DNA from: Ettlia oleoabundans
Taxonomy: Eukaryota; Chlorophyta; Chlorophyceae; Chlamydomonadales
Length of the DNA stretch: 27,745 bases
Assembly (NCBI GenBank): GCA_019693395.1
Contig: JAAMXP010003411.1
Span: 1 to 27,745 of the forward strand
Direction: 5' to 3'
The position numbers and the translations under genes were made by a program. Below the pieces are notes generated by a model, which made no database searches, was not told the origin of the DNA, and saw only the letters and a program-made list of their open reading frames with translations. Position 1 is the stretch's first letter, and each line of letters opens with the position of its first letter. Below are positions 10,057 through 20,400 of the stretch, piece after piece.

Positions 10057-12023
10057 ATGAGCGCTCGTAACGACAGCATGTCGTCTTTTGTTCAAATTCA
10101 GCTCGAGGAGGGCGATGAGGCACAGCCTGCCGCTGCCGACTCACAAAAACCCTCGCCCAACCCTCCGGCAGAGCCCTCGCCTGACCCAGCGTCAACAGAA
10201 GCATCCGGCAGTGCTAGCACGGCAACGCCAGCAACGCCACCTTCCGAGCCAGCGGGCACCACGCCCACCGCGCAGGCCGCCGCAGCCTTCCAGTCGGTGT
10301 TGAGCTTCCTTGGAGGCAGCGGTGAAGCCCAGCTGGAGCAGACGCAGGATGGGTCAGCCGAGGCAGCAGTTGTTGATGATGATCCTGAAGCACCGCTGGA
10401 GGACCCTGTGGCTGAGTTTGAGAAGGAGGCCATGGATGCGGCAATGCAGGCAGAGGCGGCGGTTAAAGAGGTGAGACCTCCCGAAACACTTGGTGACTGG
10501 CAGCCTTTCAGTAAACAGGCTATCAAGACAGGCTGCTAGGCGGGAAGGCGGGTGCGCAATGCATGGTGCGGCTTGCATGAAATTCGCCCAAGGCCTGATT
10601 GCCCAGCAGAAGCCAGGCAGCGCAAGAATGTGGCACTTGCTGCGGAGGTTGGCAGTTAAGGCAGTCATGCGTCAGCGACAAGGCAATCTCGGTGCTCGCA
10701 GCGGCTCTATAGGTCAATGGAGCCACCTCACCACCACGGTAGTTGTTGCGCCTTATCCTCATGCACTCGCTCTTTGTACTGTGGCTGCTGCTACCAACTG
10801 CCATGGCAACCACTTCACCTGTTGCCCCTTGGTGCCTCTCCCACTCCCCTCACAGGTGGGCCAGAAGCTGCTGCATGGTGCCACTGAAGCCAAGGAGAGC
10901 CTCAGCTCGCTTGCACAGGGCTTCACCTCCTGGTGGAGCAAGCTCGACCCAGTCAGCAGCAGCGCCTCGCCCTCCGCCGCAGCGCAAAGCAGCATTGGCG
11001 GCGGTGGGGCCGCCAGCAGCAGGCAAGCTGAATGCAGCTGCAAGCTGTGCTTGCAAGCAATGATTTACAGTGCAATGCAAATCAACGCCTGAATGGGTGG
11101 CAGCGTGGTTGCTCTTCATAAGCTACGAAGACAACCTAGCGCTCATCCTTCTACACGTTGTTGTGCCACTGCTATCACACGCAGTCAGCGGGTGCAGGAT
11201 GTGCAGCAGGCTGCCGATTCGCTGGGGCTGGATGGCGGCGAGACGGTGCTGGAGTCGTTTGCCTGCCAGCTGCTGCAGACCTACACATGCTCCTCCAACT
11301 TCTTCACCCCCGTGCGCCAGGTGGGAGCCAGCACACAAAGGCAGAGGCATCAGCAGCAGCTGCAACGATGCCCTGCAAAAAGGAGTGTGTATGGTGCTGG
11401 TTTTGCATGCCAGGGCCAGATGAGTTGTCCCAGCCGTGGATCTGTGCTGCCAGCCGGTGGTGTACCGCGCACAGCAGCGTTCAGCGTGCCCGCCTATGCT
11501 AGCTTTGCAGATCCCCTTCTCCGGCAGCCTGCACATCACCAGCCAGCGGCTCTGTTTTGCGTTTGAGGACAAAGGGGTGGCCCCTATAAAGCTGCCTGGC
11601 AAGGCCATCAAGTCGGTGACCAAACAGGCAGCTGACATGCAGAAAGGTGCGCCGCAGAACACTCATCATGCTCCTTCCCGGGCATCGTGGGACGGTACCT
11701 TGCTGCTGGTTGACCTGGGTGTTGGGATAGTTGGTGAGCCAAAGAGCAAGCCAAATCTATCTGATGAACAATTGACGTTCACCCTGCAGCACTGCTACCA
11801 GCCCACCTGCCATTAGAACACCCCACCCCACCCCCCCCCACCCCCACCCCGGCCCCCAGCCACTTCACTTCCTTATGCCCCAACTTTGCCCAACCTTGCA
11901 GGTCTGCCTGAGCGGCTTGAGCTGCAGCTAGATCAGGCGGGCCAGAGCCTCGTGCTGGCTCACTTCTCGCTGCAGGGGTTGGAGATGGACTCGGCGCTGG
12001 CGCTGATCGAGCACCTGTCTTGA
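10057..12023 (+). CDS. GRAM-domain-like membrane-associated protein (324 aa, 5 exons)
   Basis: Exons are 10057-10470, 10856-11022, 11185-11320, 11511-11646 and 11902-12023 (975 nt, all phases agree). Residues 1-138 are disordered, Pro/Ala/Ser-rich and end in an acidic stretch (VVDDDPEAPLEDPVAEFEKE). Residues 139-194 include KLLHGATEAKESLSSLAQGF and a SWW pair, probably amphipathic. The core, about 205-290, reads ESFACQLLQTYTCSS, then IPFSGSLHITSQRLCFAF, then IKLPGKAIKSVTKQ. That is the GRAM layout: an F/Y-C-x-L strand, a G-x-L-x-I-T-x-x-R-L-C-F strand, then a lysine-rich I-x-x-I strand. GRAM domains are PH-like lipid-binding modules, so a membrane-peripheral role is likely. The exact subfamily (GEM-like, GRAMD or other) is not clear. 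A second ATG at 10078 is an equally plausible start. The donor of exon 2 appears to be GC rather than GT. A TGTAA lies about 200 bp after the stop. Confidence 0.75.
11023..11184 (+). other. Probable GC-AG intron in the GRAM-like gene
   Basis: Exon 2 reads through GCCAGCAGCAG and is followed by GCAAGC, a good GC-donor match (AG|GCAAG). The acceptor is CACACGCAG ending at 11184. This join is phase 2 on both sides and yields ASSSQRVQDVQQAADSL. No suitable GT donor lies between the exon and the in-frame TGA near 11090. Confidence 0.6.
11821..11850 (+). repeat. C-rich tract in the GRAM-like gene's last intron
   Basis: Thirty bases made almost only of C4-C10 runs separated by single A. It sits in intron 4 (11647-11901) upstream of the acceptor and may partly serve as a polypyrimidine tract. 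The complementary strand has at least four G-runs of four or more, enough for a G-quadruplex. Confidence 0.75.
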
Positions 12024-12745
12024 GGAGCAGCAGTAGGCACCGCCCAGCGGAGGGCTGCCTCTTATGCTTTCCGCAGCTGCAAGTGATGGTTACATCTAGG
12101 CAGTATTGCCCTGGCTATTGTGGGACCTGCTTGCCATATAATCACACACCTCTCAATTCCTGTTTTGGCCTTGTATTTGCCTTTGAGTATGGGCCGGATA
12201 AGTGGCGTTGGGGCCGCTGCTTGTAACTTTCGTCTGCCTCATCCTCCCTTGGTATGTCTCCCTTGCCTTGCTTAGATTTCGATGAATCCATGGCCGACAT
12301 GACAGTTGTAGTATATTGCTTCAAGTTACAAGTGGCCCAAGTCCAGCAGTGTTGCATGCTGGAGTGCTCTGCGGCAACACAAGGGTGGGGCATCTTGGTT
12401 TGGGCGGAGGAGGTCGCCAGGAACAACATGCACCTGGTTCTGTATGATTCAAGCCTCAGGCTTACAGGAGAGTTCAACTGGCGCTCTATTTGGGTTTCCA
12501 GGTGTACCTGCTGCTGATGTAATCTGCTGGCACCAGGAGGAAAGAATCAAGTGCCCACCTCCAGCTGCTTTGTGACAGGGACCTTAGGTTGGACATGTTC
12601 GCAGTGGTCTGTTTAGCGTCTTCTCGCAGAAGTGCTGCGATCGCAGGGTCCCAAGACCGGCAGTGCCAAGTAACCTCGCGAAGCAGAGGCCGCGCACGAA
12701 GGCAGGCGTGAGCCAGAGCTGCTGGGTGGAGCTCCAGCCCCAGTC
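12024..12745. other. Intergenic region between the GRAM-like gene and tandem copy A
   Basis: No gene is supported in this 722 bp. It should contain the 3' UTR of the GRAM-like gene and the promoter of copy A. I compared about 120 bp upstream of the copy A start with the same stretch before copy B and saw no clear similarity. Confidence 0.45.
12222..12226 (+). terminator. Candidate TGTAA poly(A) signal for the GRAM-like gene
   Basis: TGTAA, the common green-algal polyadenylation signal, lies 199 bp after the stop at 12023. The position is plausible for a 3' UTR. A 5-bp match is weak evidence alone. Confidence 0.35.
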
Positions 12746-15700
12746 ATGCTGATGGTCGCATGGGCCGCAATGCGTCTGCTCGTGCTGGCTGCCACCCTCC
12801 TGACGCCAGTGCGTGCGTCGATTCCTGAGATTGGCCCCACGGTAAGTGCTGCCGCCGTCGTGTCAGCGTTGTCACTAGCTCCAGCACTCATCGCAGCTGA
12901 ACTCCATCGTTGTCCGCCGCTGCTGCTTCCACTGGCTGCTGCCGCCTTCCCTCGCAGGTGTTTGTTGGTGGCATCCAAGATTTGCTGCCTGACGCCACTG
13001 GCGCCTCCAAGTGCTCCCGCCTGGTGGATGGGGTGGTGTCTTACGGCGCCTTCAGCAGGGTGCAAGTGCTGGTGTCGCAGCGCTGGTGGGACAGCGGTCC
13101 CAGGGACGCGCCGCCTGGCTGGGATGGCTGCAAAAATTGCACTATTTCAAGTAAGGCAGACAGGTTGCGGCAAGACACCATCCTGCAGGTGCAGCTTCGC
13201 TTTTATATCATCACTAGCTAAATTCACCTCCTTTCTACCTGCGGAGGGGTGTTCATGTGGGTTTGTGCTACAGTCCCATTCCTGCCCTCTTCTTCGTAAA
13301 AAACTAGGAAAATCAACCGGAAATATTAGAACTGTGTGCCTTCTTGCTGCCGGCCTCATACACATGCAGCCTACTACTGCTTCTCTCGCTTCAACTCAAC
13401 CGAGGTATTGTATTGGAGCTACCGCGCAGATCCTGAAACCCACATAGGTAAGGGCAGGAGGAAAGGTCAGTTTAAGGTTGTTTTTCAGGCTGCATGTTGG
13501 TGCCTGCTGTCGGTTGAAGCAGTCTCACACCTGTGTGTACACGCCAAACTGCGTGCCTGCGTGCCTACCTACCAGCCTTCCAGGCTGGTTCTCCTCAGCC
13601 ACCCTGTATCACTGGATGCCTCCCACCCGTGCCTGCTGCAGCCGAGCCTGTCACTGAGCCTCAGATCGCCGAGTTTTCAGAGCTGCTGGGGCAGTGCCTG
13701 GAGCATGCAATAAGTCAGGGCCTGGACGTTGCTGTCAATGTGAGGGGAGAGCAACAGGGCTTTGTTACGACATGGGGCATATGCTGGGGGATCAATTGCA
13801 CAAATGGCAAGGGCGGCAGGCTGTGCACGTGCAAGCGACAGACTCAGTGCTGCTGCTTGTTATTGTAAGCCAAATTAGCAGGGCACACAGTTGTGAACCA
13901 ACTCGCTGTAATCCCAAAAGGGAACCGTCGCCTGCCAGGGATTCCCATCCCACCCCATCTCCCCTCTGCCCACTGCCCCTCCTTGCCCTTATCGCCAGGT
14001 TCACGCCGACTATGGGCGGCGGCAGAACGGCTGGCGCAACACCCTGGACTTTGATCCGCTGCAGCCGGCAGGAGGCTTCTCCTTCTACGACATCATGCTG
14101 GCACCAATCGCAGACGCACTCAACAGAGTGCTGCGGGATGACAGCGATGCCTGGCTGTCGCTGCAGGTTAGTACATGCTCAAGCGATTCATGGTGCTTGC
14201 TTGATAGAATCTGTGGTCACGGGAAGGGTGCCAGGCGCCACACCTGCAGGCTTGTTCGCAAGAGTCTTACAATCAAAGTGTGAAGCTAAAATTACACAAT
14301 GTGCCTCATTAGTTCAATGGCTTGTTTCCATTATGCCTTGCCTGATGACTGTCTGCAAAAGACCAAGCAGCCGCTGGCTGGTGGTCGTTTGTGTTGCAGG
14401 GCGAGATGGGTGCCACAGTGTTCTTCTACCCATGGCAGTGGGTGGAAGTTGCTGACATGGTGGGTGGGAGCTGCGCCATGGGTGTCTCTGATGTGCTGAC
14501 CAATCTTGGGAACAGGTTGCAGCTATTTGCCTAGCACTCCTGCACGTTCTGCTGGTTGGTGGCAGAGTAAAAAGATCAGGAGGGGACAGTCTACCACTGC
14601 CTTGAGTTTGTCGACTGCCTTGGCATGCTGCTGCCAGCAGTTCCAGTTGCTGTACCAGCCAGCCCCTATGTCGGCCTGCCAACTTGCTTGCTGCTTAGCT
14701 TACGTGCCTACCTCCCACATATTGGATCTAAGCTACATGCCTGATGGCACTGCCATGCCTCTCCCCAGGTGCGGGAGCGTTTATCGCGCGGGCGCCCCGG
14801 GCTGGCAGATCGGGTGAAGCTCGGCCTGGGCATCAACAACTCCAAGCTCTGCGGCTGCGTGCTGATAGATATTGTAAACTACGACGACTATCTGGCTGCT
14901 TTTGGACCGCTATGGACCGCTGTGAGTTGGCGCAACTGTATGGATTTGCTGTCTGGGCCGCTGCCGATGTGCCTGTTGGGACCTTCCTGCTGAGCAGCAC
15001 TGCATCAATGCATGATCGCTTCATGCTGCTGCTTCAAGCTTTTAGTTTCATCAGGTGATTGCTTACCTTCCGACACCTGCCACATCCCACCTCACCACCG
15101 CCTTCTATGCAGATCGAGGGCTGGTTCGATCTGGCGGGCATTCGGGCGGCGTTTGATGCGGTTGATTTTGTAGGCATCAGCGCGTATGTGCCGCAGTCCC
15201 GCACCAATTTCCAGCCATGCGATATGGAGAACCTAATGATCAAGGTGGGGCGGGGCAGAACCAGAAGAGTGTAAGGGGTCATCACGCTGTAGAGTGCTGT
15301 GCCATCTGTTGAAGCGGCAATCGAGTATGCGTGGAACCATGAACTTGCCATTGAGCCACTGATTGGGGAGATCAGAAGTTCTGTCACACCACGTAACGTA
15401 GTGACTGGCTTGCATGAGATTCATAGGGGGGGCTGCCCTTACCGTGGGCTCTGTCAACTGTTGGAGCTTCCTCCTGTCAAATGTTGGAGCTGTTGGAAGT
15501 CATGTTGATGCCTGCTGCTGCAGATGGATCAGGAGTTTGGATATTACAACATCACCCTCAGAGAGCTCGTGTTTGATATGGGTGAGGGACCTAAGTGTGT
15601 TCGACATGCACCTTGGCTGAGCCCTGTGACGACCTGCAAACGGCTGCGTGCCCTTCAAGAGCTTGCCCTAAGCTGCATGGCAGACTCTTATCGTCGAGAA

Positions 15701-16769
15701 ACTTTGCATGTGCAAGCATGCAATACAGTCGTGTCAACTGGCAGCGTTCAGTTGTCTGCGTTTGGCCCGTAGTGCTTGGATCAAGTTAAAAGTCCGGGTG
15801 CGTGCAACCTTGCTGTGGGTGCAGGCAAGGAGATCCACTGGATTGAATGGGGCATTGGCGGCGGTGCCTCCAACAGTGGTGACACCCCTGCCGCCACTGC
15901 ACTTGAGGCCGCCTATTGGCCCTACTGGGGCGTCTGGGGCCCCTATAATGAGTCGCGTGACCCCTGGCAGAACCCGGAAGTGCGAGAATATATGCGGTAC
16001 TATTTCAACCATACAAGCAACTACTTGCTACAGGTGAGCTACACTGCAAGCACAAGTTGTGTCTTGCTTCCACAAACTCCCATTCGACACACCCGGTTGG
16101 TGGTGCAGATTGCTAGTGCACCCTTTGTGTGTGTGTGTTACATAACCCCGCTACTTAGGCCCTACTGGACCTGGGCAGGGGAGCCGTACCGGGCGACTCA
16201 TAACCGTGCCTGCGGGTATAGCCGGCAGCCAACGGACACCCCTCCCTTGACCTGCCAGCAGCCAAGGGACACCCCTCCCCAAGCCTGCTGGCCGTCCTGC
16301 CGGCAATGCCGACAATGCCGACAATGCCGACAATGCACCCTTTTGTCAGAAATGCATCGCCAGACACGGTCTCGCACATATAACACCACACATGCACTAT
16401 GTACTCGTACTGCAGGGAGGGTGTCAGTATCGCGTTACCGCCGTGTACCTCTGGTCCACAGGCGGCAGCTGGGACATCATTGGTCTGGCCAACCCGGTGT
16501 ATGGACAGCAGGGCAGCTTCAGGGACGATGCAGCGGTGCAGATCATACGAGCGCACAACCAGTTGGTGCAAGCCCTGCCAGCAGCTGGTCTTGACGGGCA
16601 GGCAGCGGCTGTCCCAGCGCCGAGTGCGGAGCAGCCCGCTGGTCAAACTGGCGGGGCAGGAGGGCCTGGGCTGACGGCTCTGCTTCCTGGAGAGGAGCTG
16701 CCGGTGGCTGCTGCAGCCGACCAGCCGGCCTATGCAACTCAGGGTGCTGTCAGTCCTGGCGATGCGTAG
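12746..16769 (+). CDS. Secreted TIM-barrel glycoside-hydrolase-like protein, tandem copy A (532 aa, 11 exons)
   Basis: Exons: 12746-12841, 12958-13150, 13370-13447, 13642-13739, 13999-14166, 14400-14459, 14769-14921, 15113-15244, 15524-15581, 15825-16033 and 16416-16769; every phase agrees (1599 nt). The N terminus has a hydrophobic signal peptide (MRLLVLAATLLTPVRAS core; ATGs at 12746, 12752 or 12770 could start it). Alternating strand-like segments suggest a (beta/alpha)8 barrel: GLDVAVNVHAD, AWLSLQGEMGATVFF, RVKLGLGINNSKLCGC, VDFVGISAYVPQS, EIHWIEWGIGGG. By analogy with clan GH-A enzymes, E213 (GEMG) and E353 (WIEWG) are candidate acid/base and nucleophile. Cysteines (KCSRL, GCKNC, YYCFSR, LCGC, QPCDM, GGCQYR) and N-X-S/T sites (FNSTE, YNIT, NHTS) fit a secreted glycoprotein. 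The last about 65 residues are Ala/Pro/Gly-rich. I do not recognise the exact family and the substrate is unknown. The intact reading frame through eleven exons argues it is functional. Confidence 0.85.
16304..16336 (+). repeat. Nonamer tandem repeat (CAATGCCGA) in copy A intron 10
   Basis: Three full CAATGCCGA units (16304-16312, 16313-16321, 16322-16330) and a partial fourth lie in the largest intron of copy A. The same intron shows two GGACACCCCTCCC segments a little upstream. No equivalent is seen in intron 10 of copy B, which is only 135 bp. Confidence 0.75.
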
Positions 16770-17405
16770 GCTGTGAGGGTGGCTGCCACGGCTCTCAGTG
16801 TCAAACTGACAGGGGCACCACCGTTCCTATCTTATCCCATCACAGTGTGAATCATCGTTATCGCTAACTATAAACATCATCAACAGCAAAGCTCTACTGG
16901 CAGTACTACTGGCAGTAACCACATGAGGCAGCAGAGCAGGAGGCACCCAGTGGAAAGAAGCACTCTAATTAACGCTGCCTGTGTGGTAGTCTGTCCTGCC
17001 AACTCGGAGAGGAGGCAGCCGTCGTCATGTGCAAACACTGAAATCCAATGCACCCAGGCCAGCAGTCACACTCTTTCTGATAAATGTGTTTGTTTGAAAC
17101 CTGTACGTAAGCACAATGGCATCCAAAGGCAGTTTAATGCAAAATGAAAACTGCCAACTGGCACCATCACCTCATGAAGGATGAGTATTTAGAAAGAACA
17201 CCAGACCATGCCTTCCTCGAGTGGTCCTTACAGCTGGTAGCTCCCCGCGAGTGCAGTCTATGTCAAAGACAGGCTGAACGCTCCACACCCGCCAGCAGTG
17301 AGCGTGACGTTTCTAGGGGCAGTCGGGCCCGGGCCCCTGCTTGTGCATTGGAGCTGGAGTGCGAGCCACTTGCATCGAGAACTGCTGACAGCTGCGACAA
17401 AGAGG
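16770..17405. other. Spacer between the tandem copies
   Basis: The 636 bp between the stop of copy A and the start of copy B holds no gene I can support. It contains a perfect 12-bp tandem duplication, CTACTGGCAGTA, at 16894-16905 and 16906-16917. No TGTAA was found for copy A. Most of the spacer is AT-richer than the coding sequence and should include the promoter of copy B. No flanking direct repeats or transposon ends are apparent. Confidence 0.45.
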
Positions 17406-20400
17406 ATGCCACGCCAGACATGGACCGTAACTGGGGTGGCCCTGCTGGCCGCCGCCTTCCTCCTGCCGCCCAGTTGCGCGTCTGCACCAGAGATCAGCCC
17501 CACGGTGAGGCCGCTCAGCCCCTTGATGCCTTTCCTGACTTGCCCCTCAGGTACTGAAGCGTGTGGCTTATGGTTACAGATGGCAGGGGGAGTTGGCCCA
17601 ATAGGTGCCTGTGCCGCTGCAGTCCCAACCTTGTCAGCTGCTGCTGCGCTGCCCAGCAGGTGTTCGTTGGTGGCATCCAAGATTTGCTGCCTGACGCCAC
17701 TGGCGCCTCCAAGTGCTCCCGTCTGGTGGATGGGGTGGTGTCTTATGGCGCCTTCAGCAGGGTGCAAGTGCTGGTGTCACAGCGCTGGTGGGACAGCGGT
17801 CCCAGGGACCCGCCGCCTGGCTGGGATGGCTGCGACGATTACACCCCGTCAAGTGAGGTGGCAGCTGCCCCTTCAGGAGCCAGCATTAAACCTGCAGCCA
17901 GCAGCCCAAATACTGCTGTGAATCCACGACATCGAGCTAACTGAGTGCCTCATCTATGAACAGCGGTGCACTATGTGCACATGAGAACGCTGTGGTGGTG
18001 CTCAGGCGCTGGCGCCAGCAAACTTGTGCAGGTTGCTGACCCGACGCTCGTTGCCCTGGACTCGACGCCTTTCACCTCTGCTCCGCTGTGCATACTACTC
18101 TGCATGTGTTGTGCAGCCTACTACTGCTACTCTCGTTTCAATGCCACCGACATTCTTTACTGGAGCTACCGCATAGACCCCGTGACCAGCATAGGTAAGG
18201 GCCCAAGGACGGGAGTTGACTGCCAAGGACTGCTGATCAGCCTGCAATGTGCTTTGCAATGTGCCCTGCAATGTGTCTGCAGCAGCCTGCATGAAGTCAG
18301 CCCAAGAGCCGGCAAAGGCGTTGGGGCCATGCTGCATACCCACCTACCCGAGGTGCTGCCCACTTTACTGCATCCTGCCGCCCTACCGTCATGCTGTTTG
18401 CAGCCATTCCTGTCACCGAGCCTCAAATAAGTGAATTCTCGGAGCTACTGGCACTCTGCCTGGAGCACGCAATTGGTCACGGACTGGATATCGCTGTAAA
18501 TGTGAGAAAGCGACAAGGTTGGGCAGCATCATGGTATATGGTTGACGGTGGAGAGACTTGGGGCACAGAAGGAAGGGGAGAATTGCATGTCTTGCACGCA
18601 TCACGGTTGGCCTTGGCCGGCGAGCATCCTTCCCTCGAGCTACTGCCATACTCTACTTTTGGTCTTGCCGCTCACCGCCAGGTCCACGCCGACGATGGCC
18701 GGCAGCTGAACGGCTGGCGCAACACCCTGGACTTTGACCCGCTGCAGCCGGCAGGAGGCTTCTCCTTTTACGACATCATGCTGGCACCAATCGCAGACGC
18801 ACTAAACCGGGTGCTGCGGGATAATAGCGATGCCTGGCTGTCGCTGCAGGTGTGCACATGCACATGTGGTCGGTGGTGCTTCGTGTGGTGGCCGTGGACC
18901 TGATGGCATTGCATGAAGGCATGCTCCAGGGCACCTGGGCATGGCAGCGATGCTTGTTCCAGCGGCATGCTGTTTTGGCTGAGTAGGCACTACCAAAAAG
19001 TCGACTCACCAGTTGTTTTGGTTGCCTGCCGCAGTGGAACATAGCCAGTGGAATTGAAGGTGTGAGTGGTGCTTTCATTAAAGCCTCCTGCCGCTGTTGC
19101 AGGGTGAGATGGGGGCCACCATCTTCTTGCACCCGCGGCACTGGGTGGAAGTGGCGCACATGGTGGGTGGCAGCAAGCAACTTGTTGCATTGAACATGGG
19201 TGTGCCGTGTCTGTGACTGCTATGCTTTGCTGCCATGCTGTGCCCGTTCCTGCAGAACCGGCTCATTTGAAATGCACACCTGGTTGCCCAACACAGCTGG
19301 CAGTTGCTGGTAGCCACCCAATAGCAGCTTAACTGTCTAGGTTCTGCCAGCTAGCTAGCTATTGTATTCCGGCCAGGCATTTATACCCAGCCCTCCGGCC
19401 TGCCGGCATTCCCGCTTGCCAGCCATCCAGTTGCCATCCCATCGCCTGCCCATCCATCTTTTAGTGGCATGTCCACTGCAGGTGCGAGAGCGATTGTCTT
19501 TGGGGCGCCCCGGGCTGGCAGATCGAGTGAAGCTGGGCCTAGGGATCAACAACAACAAGCTGTGCGGCTGCGTGCTGATAGATGCAGAGAACTACGACTC
19601 ATACCTGGCGGACTTTGCCCTCATTTGGCCCTTGGTGAGCGAGTGGGATCCAAGGCACTGTAGGCAGCATGCGTGACTGCAGTGCAGCTCGTGCATGGAT
19701 GCTCACTATCCGTATCAGCATTGGGAAGCTCCACTAAACTTTGCCCTGTCCCTGCAACACATTTCCGGTTGCAGATCCAGGGTTGGTTTGACTTGCCGGG
19801 CATTCAGGCGGTATTTGATGCTGTGGATTACGTGGGCATCAGCGCGTACGTCCCGCAGTCCAGCACAGAATTCCAGCCGTGTGATATGGAGAGCAAGATG
19901 GTCAAGGTGGGTTGGTCCTGGTCAGCCACTGTGGCCGGATATTGCTCAGCACTGTAGATCCCGCCCTGGCAGTGTGACAGCGCGGAGCAGCAGTGCCTGC
20001 ACCACAGCGGGGCATGTACTGCTGGTTTCAAAGACTCCCAGTGCCACCTCCTGCGTCCTGACTGCCGTACCCAGGTTAACTGTCCCTAGCGCCTCTTTGC
20101 TGTGGGGTTTGTGTGAGTGTGGAGACTGCTCACCTGTTCTGCTGATGGTGTGCCTGAGTCTCACACGGGATGGCATGCCTGGTTGCCAGCCTGGCTCAGC
20201 AAACCCCTGTTATACTATGGGCCAGTCACAGTGGGTGGGCTGCTTGGCGTGCTGCGCAGATGGATGTCGAGTTTTCCTACTTCAACCTTAGCCTGGCAAA
20301 GCTGGAGTTTGAGATGGGTGGGTGGTTGTCGTTGAATGGCGGGGGCTTGACGGCTTGGCCCAACAGTCAATGAATGGATGCACTATGGTAGTACAGGGAC

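Noticed and set aside
12613..13065. Antisense frame in copy A with a similar antisense frame in copy B (17258-17767)
   Set aside because: The resemblance of the two antisense peptides simply reflects the near-identical sense exon 2; the sense frame has splice signals, synonymous changes and an intact protein.
17325..17336. Perfect palindrome GGGCCCGGGCCC upstream of copy B
   Set aside because: A short GC palindrome is expected in GC-rich DNA and has no counterpart before copy A.
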